Counted from the first letter of the stretch, positions 1 through 7,818 are shown. The stretch is DNA of 42,273 nt from an uncultured Bacteroides sp. (GCA_945965395.1 CAMFND010000084.1:1-42273), one strand, 5' to 3'. The notes: a model not told the origin generated them from the letters alone. Program-made: numbers and translations.

Positions 1-20
1 TTCCTCTTTTAAAAGAGGAA
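1..20. repeat. Perfect 20-bp palindrome at window edge
   Basis: The first 20 bases form a perfect inverted repeat (TTCCTCTTTT followed by its reverse complement). It could be the end of a terminator for an upstream gene outside the window. The window edge prevents a firm assignment. Confidence 0.4.
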
Positions 21-54
21 ATACGTATTCGGAATCGTTTTTCTGTTTCTATTA

Positions 55-86
55 TTTGCAGAGTTCTCAAATTAGCCCTATCTTCG
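55..86 (+). promoter_or_regulatory. Bacteroidetes promoter for psd-pssA
   Basis: TTTG at 55-58 is followed 20 nt later by TATCTTCG at 79-86. This fits the Bacteroides -33/-7 consensus (TTTG, 19-21 nt, TAnnTTTG) with one mismatch in the -7 box. It predicts a start near 93 and a leader of about 20-27 nt before psd. Confidence 0.65.
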
Positions 87-110
87 CATGATAAAACATT
101 CAACTTTGTT

Positions 111-806
111 ATGACCCGAATGAACAAAATAAAGAAACTAAAAAAAATCCGTCTCCATCATGAAGGAACTCACATTCTGATTACCAGTGCAATTCTGCTG
201 CTTCTTGTAAACGCTGCTTTATACTGGGGGATAGAGTGCCGGATTCCATTTTATATTGTGGCAGCAGTAAGTATCGTAGTGTACTTGCTGATGGTCAATT
301 TTTTCCGCTGCCCCATCCGATTGTTTAAAGGAGATACGGAAAAAACTGTAGTAGCTCCTGCCGACGGACGTATCGTGGTAATTGAGGAGGTGGACGAACA
401 CGAATACTTCCATGACCGCCGACTGATGATTTCCATTTTCATGGACATCACCAATGTACATGCCAACTGGTATCCTGTAGACGGGGTGGTAAAACATGTA
501 GACCATCACAACGGACGGTTTATGAAGGCGTGGCTTCCTAAAGCCAGTACGGAAAACGAGCGTTCCATGGTGGTAATTGAAACACCTGAGGGTCATACGG
601 TAATGGCACGGCAAATTGCAGGTGCTGTGGCAAGACGCATCGTAACATACGCTGTACCGGGTGAAGACTGTTACATTGACGAACACATGGGATTCATCAA
701 ATTTGGTTCGCGAGTGGATGTGTATCTGCCATTAGGTACGGAAGTTTGCGTCAGCATGGGACAAAAGACAACCGGTAACGAAACGGTAATTGCCCACTTG
801 CCTTAA
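111..806 (+). CDS. psd: Phosphatidylserine decarboxylase, short archaeal-type
   Basis: The enzyme converts phosphatidylserine to phosphatidylethanolamine at the inner membrane. The 231-residue product has two hydrophobic segments near the N-terminus (about 23-63). A Gly199-Ser200 pair lies in the context IKFGSR, where this family self-cleaves to make the pyruvoyl cofactor (family knowledge). The short length and the GS rather than LGST motif match the small PSD subfamily typical of Bacteroidetes. ATG at 111 is used here; a second in-frame ATG at 120 sits nearer the lysine-rich start seen in relatives and is an alternative. The next gene, pssA, makes its substrate and follows 55 nt later, so the two form an operon. 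Confidence 0.95.
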   Translation: MTRMNKIKKLKKIRLHHEGTHILITSAILLLLVNAALYWGIECRIPFYIVAAVSIVVYLLMVNFFRCPIRLFKGDTEKTVVAPADGRIVVIEEVDEHEYFHDRRLMISIFMDITNVHANWYPVDGVVKHVDHHNGRFMKAWLPKASTENERSMVVIETPEGHTVMARQIAGAVARRIVTYAVPGEDCYIDEHMGFIKFGSRVDVYLPLGTEVCVSMGQKTTGNETVIAHLP

Positions 807-861
807 TCCTGAAATACAATATTTACACCTTATTATATTTATACCTTTTTATATATAGGAT

Positions 862-1566
862 ATGGCTAATGTGATAACCCGGAATATTCCCAATACGATT
901 ACGAGCTGTAACTTGTTTTGCGGATGCATAGCCAGCTACATGGCTTTCCATAGCAAATATGAATTAGCCCTGCTTTTCATCGTATTAGGAGCTACATTCG
1001 ACTTTTTCGACGGGATGACTGCCCGTCTGCTGCATGTTTCTTCTCCCATCGGAAAAGAACTTGACTCTCTGGCAGACGACATCACGTTCGGACTGGCACC
1101 GGCTGCCATTGCCTTTTCCTTGTTCAAAGAGGTACATTACCCGGATTTTCTTCAGCCGTTGTCAGGAATCATGCCCTATACGGCTTTCCTGATAGCAGTC
1201 TTCTCAGCCCTGCGACTGGCCAAGTTTAACCTGGATGAACGGCAGACTTCTTCCTTTATCGGAATGCCTACTCCGGCTAATGCATTATTCTGGGGCTCAC
1301 TGACCGTAGGTGCACACAGTTTTTTAGTGTCCGACCATTTCAACGCCTTATACTTGTTCATCTTGGTAGTAGTCATGTCACTGCTGCTGGTGGCAGAACT
1401 TCCGATGTTCTCCCTGAAATTCAAAGACTTGTCATGGGGACATAACAAGATAAGCTATATATTCCTGATTGTCAGCATTCCTTTGCTAATCATCTTCCAA
1501 CTGAGCGGATTTGCAGCTGTCATCGTCTGGTATATCATTCTGTCATTACTGACATATAAGAAATAG
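862..1566 (+). CDS. pssA: CDP-diacylglycerol--serine O-phosphatidyltransferase
   Basis: This enzyme makes phosphatidylserine from CDP-diacylglycerol and serine, the step before Psd. The 234-residue protein is strongly hydrophobic, with several membrane spans. It carries the full CDP-alcohol phosphatidyltransferase signature: D50-G51, A54-R55, G64, D68 and D72. That is the expected DG-x2-AR-x8-G-x3-D-x3-D spacing, so the active site appears intact. It is cotranscribed with psd upstream and probably with the small DUF4834 gene downstream. Confidence 0.95.
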   Translation: MANVITRNIPNTITSCNLFCGCIASYMAFHSKYELALLFIVLGATFDFFDGMTARLLHVSSPIGKELDSLADDITFGLAPAAIAFSLFKEVHYPDFLQPLSGIMPYTAFLIAVFSALRLAKFNLDERQTSSFIGMPTPANALFWGSLTVGAHSFLVSDHFNALYLFILVVVMSLLLVAELPMFSLKFKDLSWGHNKISYIFLIVSIPLLIIFQLSGFAAVIVWYIILSLLTYKK

Positions 1567-1620
1567 CTAAGAAATCGTATGGCACATTTTTTGCATATCT
1601 CACATTAAAAACAAAAAACA

Positions 1621-1908
1621 ATGTTCCATATTTTAGGCTTTCTACTTTTTATTATACTGGTTGTGCTGGTGATTGGATTGCTTATACTTTCCAAAATCGT
1701 CAGTCTGGTATTCGGATTCAAGCGCCGTATGCAAGGTAAAAATTCGGGCCAGAGGACAACCTATTCCTCTCAAAACTATCAGTCGAACCCTCGTCAGGAA
1801 GAGACAACAGACTCTTACTCCACACAAGGAGATGTACCTGTACGTCAACGCAAAAAGATTTTCGATAAAGACGAAGGGGAATACGTGGAATTCGAAGAAA
1901 TCAACTAA
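1621..1908 (+). CDS. DUF4834 family small membrane protein
   Basis: A 95-residue protein with one N-terminal transmembrane helix (about residues 3-32), a basic stop-transfer stretch (FKRRMQGK), a polar low-complexity middle and an acidic C-terminus ending GEYVEFEEIN. This layout matches the Bacteroidetes DUF4834 family as I recall it; no function is known. It lies 54 nt after pssA on the same strand. Its stop is 6 nt from the stop of the convergent tadA gene, with no obvious terminator between them. Confidence 0.8.
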   Translation: MFHILGFLLFIILVVLVIGLLILSKIVSLVFGFKRRMQGKNSGQRTTYSSQNYQSNPRQEETTDSYSTQGDVPVRQRKKIFDKDEGEYVEFEEIN

Positions 1909-1914
1909 GAATCC

Positions 1915-2349
1915 TTATCTTTTCTTCCGGAAGAAATCTTTCATCAGTCTGGCACATTCCTCAGCCAGCACTCCTTTCACGACCACGGTCTTCGGATGCA
2001 GAGCTTGAGGCGCATAACGCTGATAACCTCTTTTCTCGTCTTCTGCACCGAAAACGAGCCGGCCAACCTGTGACCAGGCAATGGCACCGGCACACATCAC
2101 ACAGGGCTCCACTGTAACGTAGAGCGTGCAATCAGTCAAGTATTTTGCTCCTAACGAATTGGCAGCGGCAGTGAGTGCCTGCATCTCGGCATGGGCTGTC
2201 ACATCGTGTAGTGTTTCGGTCAGGTTATGCGCACGTGCCAAAATACGGTCACGACAGACCACCACGGCTCCCACCGGAACCTCCCCTCTTTCTGCTGCCC
2301 GTACGGCCTCAGCCAGAGCCTGTTTCATGTAAAAAGAATCATCTGCCAT
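1915..2349 (-). CDS. tadA: tRNA adenosine(34) deaminase-type nucleoside deaminase
   Basis: Deaminates adenosine to inosine at the wobble position of tRNA-Arg (family role). The 144-residue product has the cytidine/deoxycytidylate deaminase zinc motif: H53-A-E55, where Glu55 is the proton shuttle, and P82-C83-x2-C86. The GAVVV strand and NLTETLHDVTAHAE stretch are typical of TadA. It ends KDFFRKKR, a basic tail usual for tRNA binding. It is the second gene of a minus-strand pair, 3 nt after the stop of the small RHH-like gene. Closely related guanine deaminases are the main alternative, but the tail and context favour TadA. Confidence 0.9.
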   Translation of the reverse strand: MADDSFYMKQALAEAVRAAERGEVPVGAVVVCRDRILARAHNLTETLHDVTAHAEMQALTAAANSLGAKYLTDCTLYVTVEPCVMCAGAIAWSQVGRLVFGAEDEKRGYQRYAPQALHPKTVVVKGVLAEECARLMKDFFRKKR

Positions 2350-2352
2350 AAC

Positions 2353-2586
2353 TTATCTGCGCATATCGTGTTCCTTAAAAAGAGTAGGATAATCTTCCTC
2401 CATATTCTGATGGATAAAAGCCAATACAGTCTCGCGAAGCCAGCGTGCCTTGTTGGTTATCTGGTATTTCTCCAGATAACGGTCTACAATTCGCACCTCT
2501 TCTTCGCTCATCAGACAAACCATCCGCTGGCGGCGGGGAGGATTACTGACTGGTACTTTTTTTCTTTTTTTTCCGCTATTTACCAT
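2353..2586 (-). CDS. Small conserved hypothetical protein, ribbon-helix-helix-like
   Basis: A 77-residue basic protein. The reading frame stays open far upstream to 3018, but that part is only the antisense of yraN. ATG at 2586 is the sensible start because a TAATTTTG -7 box lies just upstream at 2602-2595. Residues 22-58 read as one beta-strand (RMVCLM), a helix (EEEVRIVDRYLEKY), then a second helix (KARWLRETVLAFI). That order resembles CopG/Arc-type ribbon-helix-helix DNA-binding proteins, preceded by a lysine/arginine-rich tail. I infer a DNA-binding or nucleoid role; there is no direct evidence. It is cotranscribed with tadA. Confidence 0.75.
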   Translation of the reverse strand: MVNSGKKRKKVPVSNPPRRQRMVCLMSEEEVRIVDRYLEKYQITNKARWLRETVLAFIHQNMEEDYPTLFKEHDMRR

Positions 2587-2594
2587 CTTCGGTG

Positions 2595-2602
2595 CAAAAT
2601 TA
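2595..2602 (-). promoter_or_regulatory. -7 box for the RHH-like gene and tadA
   Basis: On the minus strand this reads TAATTTTG, an exact TAnnTTTG match, 9 nt before the ATG at 2586. No good TTTG is seen at the -33 position. It implies a very short leader. Confidence 0.5.
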
Positions 2603-2636
2603 GCGTATTCTGTTAAAATGGAAGCATAAAAATGCG

Positions 2637-2644
2637 TATTTTTG
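2637..2644 (+). promoter_or_regulatory. -7 box for the yraN-birA-MATE operon
   Basis: TATTTTTG exactly matches TAnnTTTG and lies 15 nt before the yraN ATG at 2660. The start near 2651 would leave a leader of about 9 nt. The -33 element is weak. The box overlaps a possible TTG start at 2642, which argues against that start. Confidence 0.5.
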
Positions 2645-2659
2645 CGAAAAAGCGGAAAA

Positions 2660-3028
2660 ATGGCATCACATAATGAGCTGGGAAAAGAAGGAGAAAATGC
2701 GGCCGTGAAGTACCTGCTGGAGAAAGGATATGAAATCAGGCACCGAAACTGGCACTCCGGACACCGCGACCTGGACATCGTGGCACAGAAAGACGGTGAA
2801 CTGATCATTGTGGAGGTAAAGACGCGAAGCGATGCCTGTTTCGGACAGCCGGAGGATGCGGTAGACAGACGTAAGATAAGAAGCATTGTGGCCTCTACGG
2901 ATGCGTACGTCCGAAAATTTGCCATTGACCTTCCGGTGCGCTTTGATATTATCACGGTAGTAGGAAACCGCCCTCCCTTCCACATAGAACACATTGAGGA
3001 CGCTTTTTTCCCGCCCATTTGGAACTAA
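2660..3028 (+). CDS. yraN: YraN/UPF0102 family endonuclease-like protein
   Basis: A 122-residue protein of the UPF0102 family, which has a Holliday-junction-resolvase/restriction-endonuclease fold (family knowledge); its role is undefined. It opens with the family N-terminus NELGKEGENAAVKYL. The PD-(D/E)xK-like site is visible as RDLDIV (D37/D39) and VEVKTRS (E52, K54). I place the start at ATG 2660 rather than the upstream TTG at 2642, because 2642 falls inside the predicted -7 box and relatives start just before NELG. It is first in an operon with birA and a MATE pump. Confidence 0.88.
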   Translation: MASHNELGKEGENAAVKYLLEKGYEIRHRNWHSGHRDLDIVAQKDGELIIVEVKTRSDACFGQPEDAVDRRKIRSIVASTDAYVRKFAIDLPVRFDIITVVGNRPPFHIEHIEDAFFPPIWN

Positions 3029-3048
3029 CTTTGAAACAGAAAAGAACA

Positions 3049-3786
3049 ATGACATATCCTGAACCTATTGTATTGGCAGAAACGACCTCTACCAACACGT
3101 ATCTGGCGGCACTCTGCCAGAAAGAAGCGTGTGCGGAACTGACCAGCGTGTATTCATCTTTCCAGTCGGCTGGGCGTGGCCAGCGCGGCAACAGCTGGGA
3201 GTCGGAAGCCGGAAAGAACCTGCTCTTCAGTTTTGTGGTTTATCCGGAGTTTCTGGAGGCACACCGCCAGTTCTACCTTTCACAGGTGACCGCCCTGGCA
3301 CTGCATGATGTATTATCCTCTTACACGGAAGGCATTTCCATCAAATGGCCTAACGATATTTACTGGAAAGACAAAAAGATTTGCGGTACACTGATTGAGA
3401 ATGACCTGACAGGCATCTATATCAGCCGTTCTATTTCGGGTACGGGCGTAAACCTGAACCAGGAACGTTTTCTCAGCGATGCCCCTAATCCGGTATCATT
3501 ATGCCAGATTACAGGCAACCAATATAACCCGCGAGAGATACTGGAACAGATTATGGAAAAAGTGACGGAGTACTATCAACTTCTGAAAGAGAACCAGACA
3601 GAGGTGCTGGAAATACGCTACAAAGAGGCGCTTTACCGAAAAGAAGGACTGCATCTGTTCCGCGATAAAGACGGTGACTTCCGGGCACGCATTGCCGACA
3701 TCGAACCGAACGGACGACTGATACTGGAAGACGAGAATGGACAGACAAGGGGGTATTTATTTAAGGAAGTGGAATACATCTTATGA
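3049..3786 (+). CDS. birA: Biotin--[acetyl-CoA-carboxylase] ligase, monofunctional
   Basis: Attaches biotin to biotin-carrier proteins through biotinyl-AMP. From ATG 3049 the protein has 245 residues. The biotin/ATP loop GRGQRGNSW (about 42-50) and the KWPNDI motif (about 99-104) are both clear. There is no N-terminal winged-helix domain, so unlike E. coli BirA it should not act as a repressor. The frame stays open to a TTG at 3019 that overlaps yraN; ATG 3049 fits the family start (a short strand, then ETTSTN) better. Its stop overlaps the MATE gene start by ATGA. Confidence 0.93.
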   Translation: MTYPEPIVLAETTSTNTYLAALCQKEACAELTSVYSSFQSAGRGQRGNSWESEAGKNLLFSFVVYPEFLEAHRQFYLSQVTALALHDVLSSYTEGISIKWPNDIYWKDKKICGTLIENDLTGIYISRSISGTGVNLNQERFLSDAPNPVSLCQITGNQYNPREILEQIMEKVTEYYQLLKENQTEVLEIRYKEALYRKEGLHLFRDKDGDFRARIADIEPNGRLILEDENGQTRGYLFKEVEYIL

Positions 3787-5090
3787 CACGTACTGACCGA
3801 CAGATTCTTCACATCGCCCTTCCTTCCATCGTTTCCAATATCACAGTTCCCTTGTTAAGCCTGATTGACGTCAGCATTGTAGGACATTTGGGAGCCGCTT
3901 CTTACATCGGTGCCATTGCAGTGGGAGGCATGCTGTTCAATATGATTTACTGGTTGTTCGGTTTCCTCCGCATGGGAACCGGAGGACTTACCGCACAGGC
4001 CTACGGCAGACATGACCTGCAGGAAGTGACGCGTATCCTGCTTCGTTCACTGAGCATCAGCCTGCTGCTGGCGCTTGCCTTGCTGTTACTGCAATATCCG
4101 ATACGAAATATCGCATTTATGTGCATGGACACCAGTGAGGAGGTCCGGCAATTAGCTACGTTATATTTCCACATCTGTATCTGGGGGGCACCGGCCACTT
4201 TAGGGCTCTATGGCTTCACGGGCTGGTACATCGGCATGCAGAATTCCCGCTTTCCGATGTTCATCGCCATCACCCAGAACATTGTCAATATAGCAGCCAG
4301 CCTGTTTTTTGTATTCGTACTGAAGATGAAAGTAGAAGGCGTGGCATTAGGCACGCTCGTGGCACAATATGCCGGACTGGGCATGGCCTGTCTGCTCTGG
4401 CTGGCCTATTACCGTCCACTCCGGAAATACCTTCGCCAAAAAGCCCTGTTCGACCGTACGGAAATGAAGCGTTTCTTCCAGGTAAACCGGGATATTTTTT
4501 TCCGCACGCTCTGCCTGATTGCAGTTACCGTCTTCTTCACTTCCACAGGTGCAGCTTACGGGGATGTGGTATTGGCCGTAAATGCCCTGCTGATGCAGCT
4601 ATTCACCCTCTTTTCTTATTTCATGGATGGATTTGCCTACGCAGGAGAGGCGCTGACCGGAAAATACATCGGGGCCAAAGACAATCAGTCACTAAGACTG
4701 ACTATACGGCACCTCTTCAAGTGGGGAGTCGCCTTGTCACTGCTGTTCACGTTACTCTACGGAGCAGGAGGAAAAAGCTTTCTCGGCTTGCTCACCAACG
4801 AAACTTCTGTCATTTCGGCTTCAGAGGAATATATCTATTGGGTACTGGCCATTCCGCTGGCAGGATTCTCGGCCTTTCTGCTCGATGGAATCTGTATCGG
4901 TGCCACGGCTACCCGCGTAATGCTCCGATCCATGTTAGTGGCTTCGGCCAGCTTCTTCCTACTCTATTATGGCTTCCATACCACGTTAGGAAATCATGCA
5001 TTATGGATGGCTTTTATTGTGTACCTGGCATTGCGAGGCATTGTGCAAGCCTTTTACTATTTTTCCTACAAACTTCCCTGGAAAAATTAA
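3783..5090 (+). CDS. MATE family efflux transporter, DinF-like
   Basis: A 435-residue polytopic protein with about 12 predicted membrane spans in two similar halves, as expected for MATE exporters, which use Na+ or H+ gradients to expel drugs or metabolites. The N-terminal part reads PSIVSNITVPLLSLIDVSIV, with the conserved proline-rich first helix and the Asp seen in DinF-type members. It overlaps birA by 4 nt (translational coupling) and ends 4 nt from the convergent DUF2752 gene. The substrate cannot be told from sequence. Confidence 0.92.
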   Translation: MTRTDRQILHIALPSIVSNITVPLLSLIDVSIVGHLGAASYIGAIAVGGMLFNMIYWLFGFLRMGTGGLTAQAYGRHDLQEVTRILLRSLSISLLLALALLLLQYPIRNIAFMCMDTSEEVRQLATLYFHICIWGAPATLGLYGFTGWYIGMQNSRFPMFIAITQNIVNIAASLFFVFVLKMKVEGVALGTLVAQYAGLGMACLLWLAYYRPLRKYLRQKALFDRTEMKRFFQVNRDIFFRTLCLIAVTVFFTSTGAAYGDVVLAVNALLMQLFTLFSYFMDGFAYAGEALTGKYIGAKDNQSLRLTIRHLFKWGVALSLLFTLLYGAGGKSFLGLLTNETSVISASEEYIYWVLAIPLAGFSAFLLDGICIGATATRVMLRSMLVASASFFLLYYGFHTTLGNHALWMAFIVYLALRGIVQAFYYFSYKLPWKN

Positions 5091-5094
5091 ACAC

Positions 5095-5469
5095 CTACCA
5101 CCCCATCCAATTGCGACATAGCCACCAGGCTATCACAATAAAGAAATAAATCCAAATGAAAAGAGGCTGATGTACCCTTATATAAAGTTTAGGGTACTTG
5201 GCACGAATAGACTCAACATAAAACAGTCCTATAATAATCGGTAAAGAAACGACCAATAAGGCATTGTACCCCCATGCTGCTGCCACATCTCCATGTAACA
5301 AAGCATGAACAGCCCGCTGTGAACCGCAACCCGGACATTTCCATCCGGTCCACACAAAAAAAGGACACTTGGGAAAAAGAGAAGAAGAAGTTGGGCTTAA
5401 TGTATAATATACCACTCCAGCCAGAATCATCCCTCCTCCTATTCCCAAGTATTTCCAACGCTTAGTCAT
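5095..5469 (-). CDS. DUF2752 domain membrane protein
   Basis: A 124-residue protein with about three hydrophobic segments. The signature is KCPGCGSQRA at about 49-58, the CPxCGxxR motif of DUF2752, followed by a conserved helix with the LHGDVAAAWGYNAL pattern. The cysteine pair suggests metal or redox chemistry, but no function is established. It is the last gene of a three-gene operon, 4 nt after a CD225/dispanin gene. DUF2752 genes are often next to dispanin/TM2-type small membrane proteins in Bacteroidetes (from memory). Confidence 0.85.
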   Translation of the reverse strand: MTKRWKYLGIGGGMILAGVVYYTLSPTSSSLFPKCPFFVWTGWKCPGCGSQRAVHALLHGDVAAAWGYNALLVVSLPIIIGLFYVESIRAKYPKLYIRVHQPLFIWIYFFIVIAWWLCRNWMGW

Positions 5470-5473
5470 TTCT

Positions 5474-5734
5474 TTAATTTAGCATCGAAAAGAATGCAGC
5501 TCCATATACGAGCAGATACAATACGATTACAACCAGCCCCACAATAAAGCCAATCTTTGTCCACTTCCCGGCATCTTTACTGGCCTGAAGAGCAGCTTCA
5601 TAATTACCTGCTGCATATAACGAACTCACTTTACTAGCAAAAACAATTCCAGCTATACCAAAAGGCAAGCAACAAAACACTGTAACAAGGATAGACTCTG
5701 CCATCCACGTTTTCGGACATACTTGTTCACTCAT
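5474..5734 (-). CDS. CD225/dispanin family membrane protein
   Basis: An 86-residue protein with two transmembrane segments (about 12-35 and 58-82). The dispanin core is visible: WMAESILVTVFCCLPFGIAG, then a helix with ASKVSSLYAAGNYEAALQAS, ending in GKWTKIG before the second span. This is the bacterial counterpart of the animal IFITM/CD225 fold. Its bacterial role is unknown; membrane-curvature or membrane-fusion effects are only inferred from animal members. It lies 22 nt after the GYF_2-dispanin gene and is clearly paralogous to it. Confidence 0.88.
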   Translation of the reverse strand: MSEQVCPKTWMAESILVTVFCCLPFGIAGIVFASKVSSLYAAGNYEAALQASKDAGKWTKIGFIVGLVVIVLYLLVYGAAFFSMLN

Positions 5735-5756
5735 AGATTAATTTTTTAAAGTAACA

Positions 5757-6218
5757 TTAATATAATGATTGACTACCAATCAATGCAATCATTCCTAAAA
5801 AAAGGAGGTACAACACAATGCAGCCTAGCGCGACAAAAAAGCCCCACAAAGTCCAGTTTTTAGCGGTTTGTGAATAGTGCAAGGCATCATTGTAACGACC
5901 GGAATTAAAAGCAGAATCAACCTTTGCAGCGTAGACAATACCAACCACCCCAAAAGGAAGGCAGCAAAGACAAGTAACTAAAATTGATTCCACCAACCAA
6001 GACTTAGGCGGTACAGAAGGAGACGCAACAGAAGTGTTAGGGGGCGGAGGCGGCAATTGAGCCAGCAACTCACCCAACTCCTCCATCTCGGACGCTTTTC
6101 GCCAATCTGTCATACCTACGTGCCATACCAGCACATCAGCTGTAAGCCCATTCTGTAATAATTCTTCAAAGCCGAATGGTCCCTTCTTCAATCCACCAAT
6201 CAATAAATAATAATCCAT
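5757..6218 (-). CDS. GYF_2 (DUF4339)-CD225/dispanin fusion protein
   Basis: A 153-residue two-part protein. Residues 1-52 form a GYF_2/DUF4339 domain (start MDYYLLIGGLKKGPFGFEEL, then VLVWHVGMTDWRKASEM). A proline-rich linker PPPPPN follows at about 56-61. Residues 72-150 are a CD225/dispanin unit with CCLPFGVVG and two membrane helices. GYF_2 probably forms a cytoplasmic protein-binding module (inferred from the fold). It is first in an operon with a stand-alone dispanin and a DUF2752 protein, so the three may form one membrane assembly. Confidence 0.9.
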   Translation of the reverse strand: MDYYLLIGGLKKGPFGFEELLQNGLTADVLVWHVGMTDWRKASEMEELGELLAQLPPPPPNTSVASPSVPPKSWLVESILVTCLCCLPFGVVGIVYAAKVDSAFNSGRYNDALHYSQTAKNWTLWGFFVALGCIVLYLLFLGMIALIGSQSLY

Positions 6219-6245
6219 TTCTTTAAATTTATTGAGTTATAGACA

Positions 6246-6253
6246 CAAATATA
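6246..6253 (-). promoter_or_regulatory. -7 box for the dispanin/DUF2752 operon
   Basis: The minus strand reads TATATTTG, an exact TAnnTTTG match, 27 nt before the ATG at 6218. A canonical TTTG at the right distance is not seen. Confidence 0.5.
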
Positions 6254-6360
6254 GCAAAAAAAGCAAACAATCTGAATATTTGTAAAAATAAATTACCTAC
6301 AAATATCAATCCACAATTCTTTTTCGTCATTGAAATACGCCACATATCCCCAATTATTTC

Positions 6361-6368
6361 TACCTTTG
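6361..6368 (+). promoter_or_regulatory. -7 box for pyrH
   Basis: TACCTTTG exactly matches TAnnTTTG, 26 nt before the pyrH ATG. The -33 position holds only a weak match (TACG at 6336-6339). Confidence 0.55.
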
Positions 6369-6394
6369 TTCCAAATTACTAAAACAAAAGAACT

Positions 6395-7105
6395 ATGGCA
6401 AAATTCAAACGCATCCTATTAAAACTCAGCGGCGAAAGCTTGATGGGAGAAAAGAAATACGGTATTGACGAAAAACGTCTGGGCGAATATGCACAGCAAA
6501 TCAAGGAAATCCATGACATGGGGGTACAGATTGGTATCGTGATTGGTGGCGGTAACATCTTCCGCGGACTGTCTGGAGCTGGAAAAGGTTTCGACCGTGT
6601 GAAAGGTGACCAGATGGGTATGCTGGCTACGGTTATCAACAGCCTGGGATTAAGTTCTGCCTTGGTAGCAGCCGGTGTAAAAGCCCGCGTACTGACAGCC
6701 ATCCGCATGGAACCCATCGGTGAGTTCTACACCAAATGGAAAGCCATTGAAGCCATGGAAAACGGAGAAGTAGTAATCATGTCAGCCGGAACAGGTAATC
6801 CGTTCTTTACTACAGACACTGGTTCTTCATTGAGAGGTATTGAAATTGAAGCCGACGTGATGCTGAAGGGTACGCGCGTGGACGGTATCTACACTGCCGA
6901 CCCTGAAAAAGACCCGACAGCTACCAAGTTCGATGACATCACTTACGATGAAGTACTGGCAAGAGGACTGAAAGTAATGGACCTGACCGCTACTTGTATG
7001 TGTAAAGAAAACAACCTGCCGATTATTGTATTCGACATGGATACAGTGGGCAACCTGAAAAAGGTAATGTCTGGCGAAAACATCGGTACACTGGTACACA
7101 ACTGA
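6395..7105 (+). CDS. pyrH: UMP kinase
   Basis: Phosphorylates UMP to UDP with ATP; cytosolic and hexameric, of the amino-acid-kinase fold. The 236-residue product shows the ATP-binding start KLSGESLMG (about 10-18), the glycine-rich GGGNIFRG loop, the MGMLATVINSLGL segment, and SAGTGNPFFTTDT followed by the acidic DVMLKGTRVDGIYTADP loop that is diagnostic for bacterial UMP kinases. Length is normal. It has its own -7 box and a strong terminator 25 nt after its stop, so it is likely monocistronic. Confidence 0.97.
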   Translation: MAKFKRILLKLSGESLMGEKKYGIDEKRLGEYAQQIKEIHDMGVQIGIVIGGGNIFRGLSGAGKGFDRVKGDQMGMLATVINSLGLSSALVAAGVKARVLTAIRMEPIGEFYTKWKAIEAMENGEVVIMSAGTGNPFFTTDTGSSLRGIEIEADVMLKGTRVDGIYTADPEKDPTATKFDDITYDEVLARGLKVMDLTATCMCKENNLPIIVFDMDTVGNLKKVMSGENIGTLVHN

Positions 7106-7129
7106 TTATTCATTTAAATCAAAAAATAT

Positions 7130-7168
7130 ACGGCAAGACTGGAAGCGCATCCTGGTCTTGCCGTTTTT
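7130..7168 (+). terminator. Intrinsic terminator after pyrH
   Basis: Arms ACGGCAAGAC (7130-7139) and GTCTTGCCGT (7155-7164) pair perfectly over 10 bp and are followed by a T-run. A's precede the hairpin, so it could also stop the convergent histidine phosphatase transcript. Confidence 0.85.
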
Positions 7169-7170
7169 GT

Positions 7171-7695
7171 TTATTCACGTGTCAGTTCATAACGGTGAAG
7201 TTCTGCATTTTTCATCAGTGGAACCGTACGCAGTTCCTCCAGCGGGACGCCTGTAATACGGGCTTCCAGGCAACGGTTGATTTGTCCGTGTGCCACTACC
7301 AGCACACGCTTCTCGTCATAATGCTGCCACAGATAGTCCAAGAAAGCACCGGCCCGGTCGTACATCATCTGGCGAGTTTCCACTCCAGCGGGAGGATTAC
7401 TTAAATCGACACTCCCCACAGACAGCCCGGTCCAAGGCCCCCAGTCTATTTCCCTCAACAACGTAGTCTGCTGCCAAGGCAGCTGCCGGCTGCCTACAGC
7501 CAGTTGCACGGTATTCACCACCCGTTGCAGATCACTGCTGACCACTGCATCCAGTGCAATGTGCTGCAACGATTCTCCCAAATCCATCGCCTGCTTTTTT
7601 CCTTCTTCTGTCAATGTGCCGGGCAAGTGCCCTTGAAAAATACGGCTCAGGTTTTCCACCGTCTGCCCGTGGCGCGCCAAATAAAGTGTAATCAT
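7171..7695 (-). CDS. Histidine phosphatase family protein (CobC/PhoE-like)
   Basis: A 174-residue phosphoglycerate-mutase-like phosphatase. The catalytic RHG lies at R8-H9-G10 (LARHGQT), the second histidine is at H136 in VVAHGQ, and Glu82 in REIDWGPW is a likely proton donor. The early QGHLPGTLTEEG stretch is typical of small broad-specificity or alpha-ribazole phosphatases. No cobalamin genes are nearby, so the specific CobC label is not supported. It is transcribed alone, convergent with pyrH and divergent from frr. Confidence 0.88.
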   Translation of the reverse strand: MITLYLARHGQTVENLSRIFQGHLPGTLTEEGKKQAMDLGESLQHIALDAVVSSDLQRVVNTVQLAVGSRQLPWQQTTLLREIDWGPWTGLSVGSVDLSNPPAGVETRQMMYDRAGAFLDYLWQHYDEKRVLVVAHGQINRCLEARITGVPLEELRTVPLMKNAELHRYELTRE

Positions 7696-7723
7696 ACAAC
7701 CGTGCTGTTTTATAGTGATAAAA

Positions 7724-7731
7724 CAAAGATA
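7724..7731 (-). promoter_or_regulatory. -7 box for the histidine phosphatase gene
   Basis: The minus strand reads TATCTTTG, an exact TAnnTTTG match, 28 nt before the ATG at 7695. TTCG at 7756-7753 lies at the -33 position with a 21-nt spacer. Confidence 0.5.
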
Positions 7732-7786
7732 AGAAGTTTTTCAGGATATTTCCGAAACCGGAAGACACAAACTTATTTTCAGAAGT

Positions 7787-7818
7787 ATTGCAAGGAAATA
7801 AAAAATAGCTTATTTTTG
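7787..7818 (+). promoter_or_regulatory. Promoter for frr
   Basis: ATTG at 7787-7790, a 20-nt spacer and TATTTTTG at 7811-7818 match the Bacteroides -33/-7 pattern with one mismatch. A leader of about 45 nt precedes frr. Confidence 0.6.

Noticed and set aside
2587..3018. Long upstream extension of the 77-residue minus-strand protein
   Set aside because: It is exactly antisense to yraN, which has clear family motifs; the -7 box and ATG 2586 explain the real gene.
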